From Bog-793 sp963761425 (lineage in GTDB: Bacteria; Actinomycetota; Acidimicrobiia; Acidimicrobiales; Bog-793), in the NCBI GenBank assembly GCA_963761425.1, contig CAVXGQ010000003.1:124001-188000 (forward strand): a stretch of 64,000 bases of DNA, given 5' to 3'. How positions within the stretch are numbered: the stretch's first letter is position 1; each line of letters begins with the position of its first letter. The position numbers and the translations under genes are program-made. Positions 1-7,377 of this stretch are shown piece by piece. The notes under the pieces were generated by a model, which worked only from the letters and a program-made list of their open reading frames with translations, had not been told where the DNA came from and ran no database searches.

Positions 1-957
1 CACCGCGATTCGCTGGACGGGCGCTGTCGGTTGTTCCATGCGCTCGATGAGGAGGCGCATCGCCTCACGGGCGATGGTCTCATTCGGCTGGCGTACCGTT
101 GTGAGCGAGGGCGTTGACAGCTCCGCGCTGGCGATGTCGTCGAAGCCGGTGACGAGAACGTCGTCAGGGACGCGTACCCCGGCAATTAGGAACTGGCGAA
201 GCAGGCCGATCGCGATGAGGTCGTTGCCGCACACGATCGCGTCAGAGAGCTGCGCTTCCTCGAGCAGCATCTGTGCGACCTCGGCACCCCATGCGACGGT
301 GAAGTCACCAAGCAGTGCCGGCTCAGCACGAATGCCATGCTCCGCAGCAATCGTGCCGAACGCGGTCAGGCGTGTTTGAGCCGTCGAGCTCACCGGTGCG
401 GCGCCTGCGAACACTGCGGATCGTATGCCGAGGGACGCGAGGTGTTCGACGACCAGCCGCATGCCCGTCTCGTTATCGGCCCCGACCCAGTCGGTGGTCT
501 CCCCGAAGATCTGTCGGTCGATCTGGACAAGCGGCAGTTGGAGCGCCGTCCTGCGCACGCCATCCGCGCTGAGCAAGGAATCGCAGGGGCTGATCATGAT
601 CCCGTCCACCCGCCGGTCGACGAGCGATTGGAGCCGCTGGCGCTCAATGTCGACATCGAGACGCGAATCCGCCAACAGGAGCTGGCGTGCGGTGTTCTCG
701 AGCTGGCGCTCGATCGATTCGACTAAGGCGGGAAAGAACGGATTGCTGATTTGGGGGATGATGAGACCGATCGTGTGCGTGATCTGTCGTCTCAGTGAGC
801 TCGCAACCATGTTCGGCCGGTAGTCGAGGGAGAGGGCCGCTCGCACGACCCGATCGGCGTTTGCGACCGAAACCCGTCGTGAGCCGCTGAGTGCCCGCGA
901 TGCCGTCGCGATCGACACGCCGGCACGTAGCGCCACGTCACGGATGGTTGCTGCCAT
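1..957 (-). CDS. LacI-family transcriptional regulator, C-terminus cut by window edge
   Basis: Reading from the ATG at 957, the N-terminus has the classic LacI helix-turn-helix (TIRDVALRAGVSIATASRAL, residues 4-23) followed by the hinge-type segment YRPNMVASSL near residue 47. A periplasmic-binding-like effector domain follows (IGLIIPQISNPFFPALVESI, then VCGNDLIAIGLL and VTGFDDIASAELSTP), typical of ribose/purine-type repressors. About 319 residues are visible; the last 10-20 are missing beyond position 1. It is divergent from the sugar/nucleoside genes at 1.2-6.1 kb, and two LacI-like operators lie in the intervening DNA, so it is inferred to repress that locus in response to a sugar or nucleoside. 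The family assignment is firm; the ligand is an inference. Confidence 0.93.
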   Translation of the reverse strand, partial: MAATIRDVALRAGVSIATASRALSGSRRVSVANADRVVRAALSLDYRPNMVASSLRRQITHTIGLIIPQISNPFFPALVESIERQLENTARQLLLADSRLDVDIERQRLQSLVDRRVDGIMISPCDSLLSADGVRRTALQLPLVQIDRQIFGETTDWVGADNETGMRLVVEHLASLGIRSAVFAGAAPVSSTAQTRLTAFGTIAAEHGIRAEPALLGDFTVAWGAEVAQMLLEEAQLSDAIVCGNDLIAIGLLRQFLIAGVRVPDDVLVTGFDDIASAELSTPSLTTVRQPNETIAREAMRLLIERMEQPTAPVQRIAV

Positions 958-967
958 CTGCTCCACA

Positions 968-980
968 GTAAACGATTACC
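968..980. promoter_or_regulatory. LacI-type operator next to the regulator start
   Basis: GTAAACGATTACC is a near-palindrome centred on CG, as in LacI/PurR-family operators. It lies 10 bases upstream of the regulator ATG, a position suited to autoregulation. Its core TAAACGATT is repeated at 1105-1113. Confidence 0.6.
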
Positions 981-1102
981 AATGCTGCGAACGATCAAGG
1001 CTACTCCACGGCCTCCTGAGTCCCTTGCATCCAGGTTTACCCTGCTCAATGTGGCTGCTCTTGACAGTGGAAGGGCGACGAGTAGATTTGCCGGCACGGT
1101 AC

Positions 1103-1116
1103 GGTAAACGATTTCC
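1103..1116. promoter_or_regulatory. second LacI-type operator
   Basis: GGTAAACGATTTCC matches its own reverse complement at 12 of 14 positions and shares the TAAACGATT core with the site at 968-980. It lies about 50 bases upstream of the start of the rightward genes, so the divergent regulator probably controls this side too. The two operators are about 135 bases apart, compatible with looping. Confidence 0.6.
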
Positions 1117-1167
1117 ACGCCTGTATTTTCCACGCGGGTTCCCGTCCCGATGGAGTGAGGTAGCCCT

Positions 1168-1467
1168 ATGGCGAAAGTGCTGGTCGTGGGGGAGTCATGG
1201 ATGACAACCTCCATCCATACGAAGGGGTTTGACTCGTTCACAACCGTGAGCTATGCGGAGGGTGTGAGCGCGTTTCTTGACGCGCTCCTCGCGTCAGGTC
1301 AAGAGGTCGAGTTCCAGCCCAACCACGTCGCCGCACGCTCATTCCCCGACCCGGTTGAGCAGCTAAGCGGCTTCGACGTGGTGGTGCTGAGTGATATCGG
1401 TGCGAACACTTTGCTGATTCCACCGGACACTTTCGAAGCCGCCGTCGAGCGGCCCAATCCTCGGTTC
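1168..1467 (+). pseudogene. truncated ThuA/glutamine amidotransferase-like protein
   Basis: The reading frame from ATG 1168 begins MAKVLVVGESWMTTSIHTKG and continues to LSGFDVVVLSDIGANTLLIP. It resembles the N-terminal half of the class-I-glutamine-amidotransferase-like (ThuA-type) cytoplasmic proteins often found in sugar-catabolism loci. After about residue 100 the similarity stops: the frame runs on to 1785 as low-complexity Arg-rich sequence antiphase to a peptidase relic. The family's C-terminal half is missing, so I treat it as a gene remnant. It is the first rightward frame behind the LacI-like operator, so it was probably the first gene of the regulated operon. Confidence 0.6.
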
Positions 1468-1480
1468 GGCAAGACCAAGG

Positions 1481-1738
1481 ATGCCGGCGAACGAGCTGTA
1501 CGAGATCTTCGCGGACGAGTGCAAGCGCTACGGCGTCGTCGCCCCCGACCGTCTCGGGAACATCGGACACTCCATCGGTCGTGGGACGTCGTACGACCTC
1601 GCCTATATCGACAGGGCCAACACCACGCCCGTGTGGGAGGCGTGAGCGGCCGAGCCCTTCTTCGGCAACCACACCTATGGGGTGATGCTCGAGGATGTCC
1701 TGTGGTGCGGCTCAGAGGGGAGCATCGCCATCTCGTGA
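1481..1738 (+). pseudogene. remnant of an M24-family (Xaa-Pro aminopeptidase-like) metallopeptidase
   Basis: In the +2 frame relative to the preceding fragment, 1481-1738 reads MPANELYEIFADECKRYG, then GHSIGRGTSYDLAY, then AEPFFGNHTYGVMLEDVL. This is the C-terminal part of M24 creatinase/prolidase-fold enzymes, including the conserved GHSIG and the EPFF...G...LED region. A TGA at 1643-1645 interrupts it inside the part that should read ...TPV-E-GMVFAxEP, and the N-terminal two-thirds are absent. It is a dead fragment joined to the ThuA-like fragment, evidently by a deletion that fused two adjacent catabolic genes. Confidence 0.65.
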
Positions 1739-1918
1739 GTACAGGGTCGCTCCCATTCAGGCTCCGTTCGCGCCCGGGCGATTGAATATCTGCATCGACA
1801 AATAGGAGGGGACGGCATGAGCAGGAGACGAGGTCAAAGGAGAATGTATATCGGGCTCTTCTCAATTAACTGGGGTGCGTGATGGCTCGCCCTTGGTCGG
1901 TGAGGGTAAGGAGCGCGG

Positions 1919-1965
1919 GAAAGAGGGACAAGCATGAATACGAGAAAGAGGGACAAGCATGAATA
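1919..1965 (+). repeat. 22-bp tandem duplication covering ribosome site and start codon
   Basis: The segment from GAAAGAGGGACAAGC to ATGAATA occurs at 1919-1940 and again at 1944-1965 (period 25). Each copy carries an SD-like GAGGG and an ATG (1934 and 1959). The second ATG starts the binding-protein gene; the first opens a 10-codon frame that ends at 1966. Confidence 0.8.
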
Positions 1966-1966
1966 G
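1934..1966 (+). promoter_or_regulatory. 10-codon upstream frame overlapping the binding-protein start
   Basis: ATG 1934 followed by nine codons (MNTRKRDKHE) and TAG at 1964-1966. It overlaps the next gene's ATG (1959) in a different frame, so ribosomes on it would terminate just past the true start. It arose from the local duplication; a role in translational coupling or attenuation is possible but unproven. Confidence 0.4.
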
Positions 1967-2996
1967 AGGTCAACTTCGTCAATCCGTCGCAATGAGACTA
2001 CTGATCACTGTCGCAGCTTTCGCATTGGTCGCGACAGCGTCTGCCACAGCGGCGAGCGCCACTTCCGCGGGCACGAGCCGCGGAGCTAAGTCAACAGTGA
2101 GTGACGCATCGTCTTCCACGAATTATGTAATTCCAGTCATGCAGGGATCCACCGATCCGTTCTTTACGGCCGCGTACCTGGGGGCGAAGGCCGAGGCCGC
2201 GAAACTCGACCCAGGGCACATCGACGTATATCTAACCGGACCCGGGTCGCTCAATGACGTTGAATCGACAACTGACCTAAACGCGCTCGTTGCCAAGCAT
2301 GTGAGCGGCATAGTTTTCACACCAGTCAGTGCGACGGCGGACATGAAGCCGGTAGAGGCTGCGATGAAAGCCGGCGTTCCGGTGGCGATCTACAATGCGT
2401 CGCTGGCAAACAACAGCGTCTCTGTAGGGATCGCCTATTCGAATAACTACGGGCTAGGTTATATCGCGGGAGAGCGGATGTGCAGCGCTGTCGGCGCGAA
2501 GACTCACGGTGACGTGGCGATCATGGAAGCGATCGTTGGCATTCCCTTCATAACTGCGCGTTGGACTGGATTCAAAGCGAGCTTGAAGAAGTATTGCCCC
2601 GGAGTCACAGTCGTCGCGAGTGAAGATGTTGAAGACAGCGCAGCGACTGCGGAGACAGTTGCAGAATCCCTACTCATTCGTTATCCAAGTATGCTTGGTC
2701 TCTTCTGCGACAACGACGTGGATGCATCGGGGGCGGCAAAGGGCGTTGAACTCGTGCATGGCTTCCCGCACCTCAAGCTAATCGCGATCGATGCCGAACC
2801 GGTTGAAGTGCAGCTGCTCCGCGAGGGTTATGCAGAAGCACTCGTTGCCCAGAATCCTCGGCTCATGGGTGCGGACGATGTTGAGATGATTTGGGATTAC
2901 ATCCACCACGACACGAAGTATAACCACGATGTGGATACGGGGGACATTCTGATGACGAAGGCAAACCTGTCCACAACGATCAAGTACGAATACTAG
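1959..2996 (+). CDS. sugar/nucleoside ABC transporter substrate-binding protein
   Basis: 345 residues. An N-terminal secretion signal (RLLITVAAFALVATASA) precedes a type-1 periplasmic-binding fold (YVIPVMQGSTDPFFTAAY, GIVFTPVSATADMKPVEAAM, VAIYNAS), similar to RbsB-like binding proteins. Like them it has the D-x-D-rich second lobe (LGLFCDNDVDASGAAKGVEL). There is no clear lipobox cysteine after the signal, so how it is held near the cell surface is unclear. The ATPase gene follows after a hairpin, and ribokinase plus a nucleoside hydrolase lie next, so ribose or a nucleoside is the likely ligand (inference). Start at ATG 1959 is chosen for the GAGGG site; ATG 1992 is an alternative that gives a tighter signal peptide. 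Confidence 0.88.
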   Translation: MNRGQLRQSVAMRLLITVAAFALVATASATAASATSAGTSRGAKSTVSDASSSTNYVIPVMQGSTDPFFTAAYLGAKAEAAKLDPGHIDVYLTGPGSLNDVESTTDLNALVAKHVSGIVFTPVSATADMKPVEAAMKAGVPVAIYNASLANNSVSVGIAYSNNYGLGYIAGERMCSAVGAKTHGDVAIMEAIVGIPFITARWTGFKASLKKYCPGVTVVASEDVEDSAATAETVAESLLIRYPSMLGLFCDNDVDASGAAKGVELVHGFPHLKLIAIDAEPVEVQLLREGYAEALVAQNPRLMGADDVEMIWDYIHHDTKYNHDVDTGDILMTKANLSTTIKYEY

Positions 2997-3115
2997 AAGA
3001 TTCGTATTGTGCAATTGAGTCCAATAGTGCCGAGTGACGGAGTGTTGGGGTTTAAGCAGGGGAGATTAGCGATCTCAAGGACTCCGGTGAATTCGGGATA
3101 GCGCGGCATCTGAGG

Positions 3116-3145
3116 GTCCCCGCTCATCAGCTGATGAGCGGGGAC
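3116..3145 (+). terminator. perfect 30-nt palindrome between binding-protein and ATPase genes
   Basis: GTCCCCGCTCATCAG at 3116-3130 is followed immediately by its exact reverse complement, ending at 3145. In RNA this gives a 13-bp-plus stem with a minimal loop. No U-run follows (TCTTGCG), so it is better seen as an intercistronic mRNA-stabilising or partially terminating hairpin that would raise binding-protein output over ATPase output, or as a binding site for a dimeric protein. Confidence 0.6.
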
Positions 3146-3206
3146 TCTTGCGTATCGGTGCGGGGAGCAGTAATGAATGAAGGAATGGGAGCGTAGGAGG
3201 CTTTGC

Positions 3207-4019
3207 GTGACTAGCACAGTCGGCGATGGCGAAGGGGTTCATGCGACCGCCGACCCGCGCGATCGCACTCCCGTCCTCGCCGCGATCGACGTGTCGCGAG
3301 CGTTCGGTGCCGTGCGCGCCTTGCAGCAGGTTACGGTTTCCATCTACGCGGGCGAGGTAGTGGGCCTTGTGGGTGACAACGGCGCAGGCAAATCGACGCT
3401 CTTGAAGATACTGTCGGGCGCTGACACGCCGGATAGCGGAACGGTCATGCTGCGTGGAACACCGGTTTGGTTCTCCACGTGCGAGGTAGCACGACATGCT
3501 GGCGTCGAAACCGTCTATCAGGATCTCGCTCTCGCGCCAGAGCTTACAATCGCAGAAAACATCTTTCTTGGTAACGAGCCGATTCGGACTGGAATAGCGA
3601 GTCGGGTACTCGGAATCTGCAATCGCCGTGTTATGGCCCAACGTGCGGAAGAGATTCTGAATTCGCTCGGAATCGTCGTGCCGTCGGTCGAGTCCAAGGT
3701 CGGCACGCTCTCGGGGGGTCAGCGACAGGCTGTAGCGATTGCTCGGTCAGTCCTTTGGGTTAAATCTTGCGTGCTCATGGACGAACCGACTGCAGCGTTA
3801 GGGGTCGTCGAATCAGAGGAAGTTATTCGTATTGTGCGTGCAGCTCGTGATCGCGGACTCGCGATTCTCGTCATCAGCCATAGCATGCCGGAGATATTCA
3901 AATTCGCGGATAGGTTGGTTGTTCTGCGACACGGAAGGAAAGTCGCTGAGAAGATCATCGGAGAGACATCGCAACAGGAGATTGTGGGGTTCATGACTGG
4001 TGCACTGAGCGAGGTATAG
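3207..4019 (+). CDS. sugar ABC transporter ATP-binding protein (single ABC domain)
   Basis: GTG 3207 lies 7 bases behind a strong AGGAGG (3195-3200), so I prefer it to upstream codons; the product is 270 residues. Walker A is GDNGAGKST, the signature is LSGGQRQ, and Walker B is VLMDEPTAAL, followed by the switch region VISHSM. Ribose-type transporters usually have a fused double ABC protein of about 500 residues; this one has one domain, as in some fructose/ribose systems (FrcA-like). No permease gene lies between here and the ribokinase gene or elsewhere in the locus, so it must pair with a permease coded elsewhere or be a leftover. Confidence 0.9.
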   Translation: MTSTVGDGEGVHATADPRDRTPVLAAIDVSRAFGAVRALQQVTVSIYAGEVVGLVGDNGAGKSTLLKILSGADTPDSGTVMLRGTPVWFSTCEVARHAGVETVYQDLALAPELTIAENIFLGNEPIRTGIASRVLGICNRRVMAQRAEEILNSLGIVVPSVESKVGTLSGGQRQAVAIARSVLWVKSCVLMDEPTAALGVVESEEVIRIVRAARDRGLAILVISHSMPEIFKFADRLVVLRHGRKVAEKIIGETSQQEIVGFMTGALSEV

Positions 4020-4142
4020 AGCGTGGCGATCGGCTCTTCTGCATGTTTGCCTTAATCGCGCGTGAGCAATTGGTGCGTCTTCTGTGGGCCATCGGATGAA
4101 CGGACGCGCAAACCTCGGTAGCGTCCACCTGTAGGAGGGAGC

Positions 4143-5081
4143 GTGCCCCCGTCGTCCATGCCGCGGCCGGTCCGGTCGAACGAAACCGTCAATGGGCGCG
4201 TCACGGTCGTCGGATCGATCAATGCCGATTACGTGCTCAACATTGCGCGTCGCCCAAGATCAGGTGAAACGGTCACCGGTGCAAAGGTCGAGATCCATGA
4301 TGGCGGAAAGGGGGCAAATCAAGCAGTCGCCGTGGCCCGATGCGGTGCCCGCGTGACGATGATTGGCTGCGTGGGGTCCGACCCTGAAGGCGAGCGACGG
4401 GTGACTGGGCTCCGCGCTGAAGGCATCGACGTGACGTACATCCATCGGAGCGAGACACTCCCGACGGGAGCAGCCTTCGTCACGGTTACGCCGGATGGGG
4501 AAAACGCGATCATCGTCGCTGATGGCGCAAACGCCGATCTTACTGTTGTTGAGGTCGAAAAAGCGGCCCGCGCGATCACGGGTGCGGATGTTCTCGTTGT
4601 CCAGCTCGAGATCCCGATTGCAACAGTCTGTCGGGCCATCGAGCTCGCAGGGCCGAGCACGAGCGTGCTCCTCAATTGTGCGCCCTACCGTCCACTTCCC
4701 AAGGAGATCATGACGAGCGTAGTCATCGTGGTGGCAAATGAGGTCGAAGCAACCCGCCTAGCGCAGACCCCAGTTAGTTCTGTAGCGTCCGCGCGCCGTG
4801 CGGCCCGTGCCATCGTATCCAACGGTTGGAGATCAGTTGTGATCACGCTAGGTCCCGAAGGGGCGGTCGTGCTCGCGCCCGACATCGATGTGCATGTGCC
4901 GTCGCGGTCTGCGCGCGTAGTAGACACGACTGGAGCAGGCGATGCCTTCGTTGGAGCAATGGCCGCGCAGCTTGCGTTCGGCGCGTCACTCGTTAAGGCA
5001 GTCGAATATGGGAATGCGATCGGGGCAGCAACGACTGAGCAATGCGGCGCAGGTGCGGTCGTCCCCGAGAGCCTTCGGTAA
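4143..5081 (+). CDS. rbsK: ribokinase (PfkB family)
   Basis: 312 residues from GTG 4143, with TAGGAGGGA 4-12 bases upstream. PfkB signature 1 is seen as GGKGANQAVAVARCGA and signature 2 as DTTGAGDAFVGAM (catalytic Asp in the GAGD motif). VVGSINADYVLNIARRPRSG and LLNCAPYRPLP are typical of ribokinases rather than fructokinases. It would phosphorylate D-ribose to ribose-5-phosphate in the cytoplasm. It is cotranscribed with the transporter genes and converges on a nucleoside hydrolase that releases ribose from nucleosides, which fits a nucleoside-salvage route. The adenosine-kinase branch is the main alternative. Confidence 0.9.
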   Translation: MPPSSMPRPVRSNETVNGRVTVVGSINADYVLNIARRPRSGETVTGAKVEIHDGGKGANQAVAVARCGARVTMIGCVGSDPEGERRVTGLRAEGIDVTYIHRSETLPTGAAFVTVTPDGENAIIVADGANADLTVVEVEKAARAITGADVLVVQLEIPIATVCRAIELAGPSTSVLLNCAPYRPLPKEIMTSVVIVVANEVEATRLAQTPVSSVASARRAARAIVSNGWRSVVITLGPEGAVVLAPDIDVHVPSRSARVVDTTGAGDAFVGAMAAQLAFGASLVKAVEYGNAIGAATTEQCGAGAVVPESLR

Positions 5082-5181
5082 GTGACTGGCGAGCGATAAT
5101 TCGGTCGTAGACGCGCGGTGGCTGGACGTCCTGCTCATCCGCTGGAACTGTCGCTGGCGTATTCGACGGGCGTCATGAAGC

Positions 5182-6117
5182 TCACGGAAGGAGCTCTAGC
5201 GCTGCAAGGAATTTCGACCATAGTGCCTCGGCGTCAACAGATGTGGCGACTCGTGCATTCGCGCGGCGTCCGAGTCGACCGTGAAAGTCAGTTACCGTCA
5301 TCCCCGCGGTCCACTGTCCGCATGTCTCAATCGCAATGAATGCTTCTTGCACCGTGAAGATGCTCGGTTCTGCTACAAACATCATCGGACACAGGTCGTG
5401 TATGGGCGGTGTCGCAGGGTCGAGATAGCTCGGCCGAATTGCGCGTGCATGTTCCACGAGATCCACAACGAGCCGTGAGCAGTGTGTTTGAAGGCGTTCA
5501 ATTCTGGTCACGACATCCTTCGTTGCCAGGACTTTCAATGTTACGTCGAGACCGAACATTGTCAGTGCCCTCGGAGCAGCATCTAATACAATGGTGGCCG
5601 CCTCTGGATCTGCGAAAATGTTGAATTCAGCGGCTGGTGTGACGTTGCCGCGCGAATACGAACCGCCCATAATGTAAAGCGCTCTCACGTTCTCCGCGAT
5701 GCGTGGTTCCTTGCGCAGAGCCAGGGCGATGTTGGTCAGTGGGGCTGTAGCGACAAGCACGACCTCACCAGGTGACGTCATCACTGTCTCGATGATGAAA
5801 TCAACAGCATGCTGGGGCAGTACCTCGGCTGTAGGCTCCGAGAAGACGTAGCCGTCGAGCCCCGATTCGCCGTGGATCTCCTCACCGGTTCGCAGATCGC
5901 GCATAAGTGGACGCGGCGAGCCAGCAGCGATCGGGATATTGTGGGCGTCGGCGACGGTGCAAACGCGTCGGGCGTTGAGTGTGACTTTCTCGATGGTCTG
6001 GTTGCCAGCAACGGTGGTGATTCCAATGAGCTCGATACTGGGACTCGCCAAAGCAAAGAGGATCGCGAGCGCGTCGTCATGCCCGGGGTCGCAATCAATT
6101 ATCACCTTGCTCTTCAT
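5182..6117 (-). CDS. inosine-uridine-preferring nucleoside hydrolase
   Basis: The ATG at 6117 has GGAGGTTTCG just upstream, so I take it as the start (311 residues: MKSKVIIDCDPGHDDALAIL). The DxDPGxDD calcium-binding cluster defines the family; ITTVAGNQ, LVATAPLTNIALAL and YIMGGSYSRGNVTPAAEFN are further family motifs, the last in the nucleoside/Ca site. It hydrolyses the N-glycosidic bond of nucleosides to base and ribose in the cytoplasm. It lies convergent to ribokinase, which would use the released ribose. Base specificity cannot be read from the sequence. Confidence 0.92.
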   Translation of the reverse strand: MKSKVIIDCDPGHDDALAILFALASPSIELIGITTVAGNQTIEKVTLNARRVCTVADAHNIPIAAGSPRPLMRDLRTGEEIHGESGLDGYVFSEPTAEVLPQHAVDFIIETVMTSPGEVVLVATAPLTNIALALRKEPRIAENVRALYIMGGSYSRGNVTPAAEFNIFADPEAATIVLDAAPRALTMFGLDVTLKVLATKDVVTRIERLQTHCSRLVVDLVEHARAIRPSYLDPATPPIHDLCPMMFVAEPSIFTVQEAFIAIETCGQWTAGMTVTDFHGRLGRRANARVATSVDAEALWSKFLAALELLP

Positions 6118-6261
6118 CGAAACCTCCACGTTATGCATTCGATTGGTATGAGTAATCATAGTTAGTTGTGGCGTCGCTTTGTTGGCCTTCCTCATGCAGC
6201 CAGGGTTCGCGATCCAGCGCGGAAAGTGGTGGACCGTCGGGGCGGGGGTCAGTTGTTCACG

Positions 6262-6285
6262 CGCCCCAGTTCATTGAGAAGAGCC
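6262..6285. repeat. 24-bp sequence shared with the IS110-like end at 62.1 kb
   Basis: CGCCCCAGTT-ATTGAGAAGAGCC (one mismatch) occurs here and at 62144-62167, where it ends a deleted IS110-like element. Here no transposase sequence accompanies it, so it is probably an end left by a former insertion. Confidence 0.55.
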
Positions 6286-6323
6286 GTTTATGGTTCGTCC
6301 CCGCTGCTACTAGCCTTCGGGTC

Positions 6324-6473
6324 ATGAAAAGCCGTCAGCTGCGAAAGTGTGATCGGTGCAATCTCGGTATGCCCGTCCGGAAGGCCACCAAGGGTCAGAG
6401 GGTTCTCGCTGTCTGCCCTTCCTGCGCTGTCACCCTTCGCGACGATGAGGGATGGAAAGTGGAACCTCTGTGA
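6324..6473 (+). CDS. small zinc-ribbon protein
   Basis: ATG 6324 gives a 49-residue product with two Cys pairs, CDRC at residues 9-12 and CPSC at 32-35, separated by a basic strand-rich linker (VRKATKGQRVLAV). This is the arrangement of a treble-clef or rubredoxin-like zinc ribbon. No enzyme motif is seen. It sits at the boundary between the sugar locus and the conjugation operon; a role in nucleic-acid or protein binding is only a guess. Confidence 0.5.
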   Translation: MKSRQLRKCDRCNLGMPVRKATKGQRVLAVCPSCAVTLRDDEGWKVEPL

Positions 6474-6520
6474 CTGGCCAGCATCATCTCGGGTTTCGCT
6501 AGCTGTTTCGCTAGGCCCTC

Positions 6521-6778
6521 CTAGCGGTCCATTGAGTCGACTAGCGACGCGACAAAGCTCTTGAGATCCCTGGCCCGCACCATTCGGCGACGCCCGAGCC
6601 TGACCGTCGGCAGGCCATGTTGTCCGAGAATCTCATAGAAGTGCGCCCTTGAAATACCGAGGCACGCCGCTGCTTCCACGATCGAAAGGAGGAGAGGTGG
6701 CCCTGTGGAGGTTGGTCGCGTTCGTGCCGGAGACTCGAACTCTGATCTCATCGGTTCAGGTAAAGGTGACTGGCTCAT
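6521..6778 (-). CDS. excisionase-like helix-turn-helix protein
   Basis: 85 residues; SIVEAAACLGISRAHFYEIL followed by GLPTVRLGRRRMVRARDL is the MerR-like winged helix of AlpA/Xis/helix-turn-helix domain 17 proteins. Its ATG overlaps the stop of the upstream conjugation gene (ATGA at 6775-6778), so it is the last gene of the transfer operon. Such proteins bend DNA for element excision or regulate transfer. No integrase gene is adjacent, so I cannot say whether it acts in excision. The first 28 residues are unlike the family and may be disordered. Confidence 0.75.
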   Translation of the reverse strand: MSQSPLPEPMRSEFESPARTRPTSTGPPLLLSIVEAAACLGISRAHFYEILGQHGLPTVRLGRRRMVRARDLKSFVASLVDSMDR

Positions 6779-7377
6779 CGTTCCTCCTCTCGGTCCAAAA
6801 ACGGAACGACGATCCCCGTGGGGCTGTCCGCGCCCGTCGCTGAGCGTGGGCTCGTAGTTCGTCGTACGAAGTCGAGCGACGCGATGACCTCAGTGCGGAG
6901 CTCCCACGCCCGCGCCGTCGCGATCGGCCGATCCTCGACGTCGCGGTGGCGTCCGTGCTGGCAGGCGACGAGCCCGTTGCCGAGCCAGCCGCGCATGCGC
7001 TCGTAGAAGGAGGGAAGGGTGTAGCTGTGCCAGTACTGGGCGCCGCCGATCGAGCCGTGTGGCGACTCGAAGGCCTGCCAGCGGGCCCAGAAGAGGGTCG
7101 TCAGCTCCTCGACCAGCGCGCCGTGCTCCGCCCAGCACGGTGGGATCCGCTGCTCCGGGCGTTCGCCGTAGCGGGCGTTGAAGTAGGAGACAAAGCCGGA
7201 GAGGAGCGCGAAGAGCTGGTCGGCATCCTCGGCGTCGAGCTCCATCCAGTTCCACGGCCGGGTCGACGACGAGAAGCTGAACCGGCCGGCCAACCCCCGA
7301 GCCTCGCCGGTCCAGCACCTTGGCACCTCGTCCCGTTCTGCCGGGTCGACGACTGTCGCCTCGATGCTCGTGCTCAA
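6775..7377 (-). CDS. conserved conjugation-operon protein of unknown function
   Basis: I take the TTG at 7377 as start: it has GAGAGAGGAG upstream and overlaps the TraG-like stop as TTGA; the product is 200 residues. Earlier in-frame codons give only Arg-rich sequence antisense-like to TraG. The core has WNWMELDAEDADQLFALL, RIPPCWAEHGALVEELTTLF and an Arg/Trp-rich helix. The CWxEH and WxxW pattern recalls the small DUF4913-type proteins next to TraG in actinobacterial transfer regions, but I cannot confirm the family. It is coupled on both sides (TTGA and ATGA overlaps), so its dosage is linked to the coupling protein. Confidence 0.7.
   Translation of the reverse strand: MSTSIEATVVDPAERDEVPRCWTGEARGLAGRFSFSSSTRPWNWMELDAEDADQLFALLSGFVSYFNARYGERPEQRIPPCWAEHGALVEELTTLFWARWQAFESPHGSIGGAQYWHSYTLPSFYERMRGWLGNGLVACQHGRHRDVEDRPIATARAWELRTEVIASLDFVRRTTSPRSATGADSPTGIVVPFLDREEER

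Noticed and set aside
792..1241. 149-residue minus-strand frame over the LacI start
   Set aside because: It is out of frame with the clear LacI HTH coding sequence.
3116..3145. Classical rho-independent terminator
   Set aside because: No U-run follows the palindrome and the downstream ATPase gene has its own strong ribosome site in the same direction; kept as a hairpin of uncertain role.
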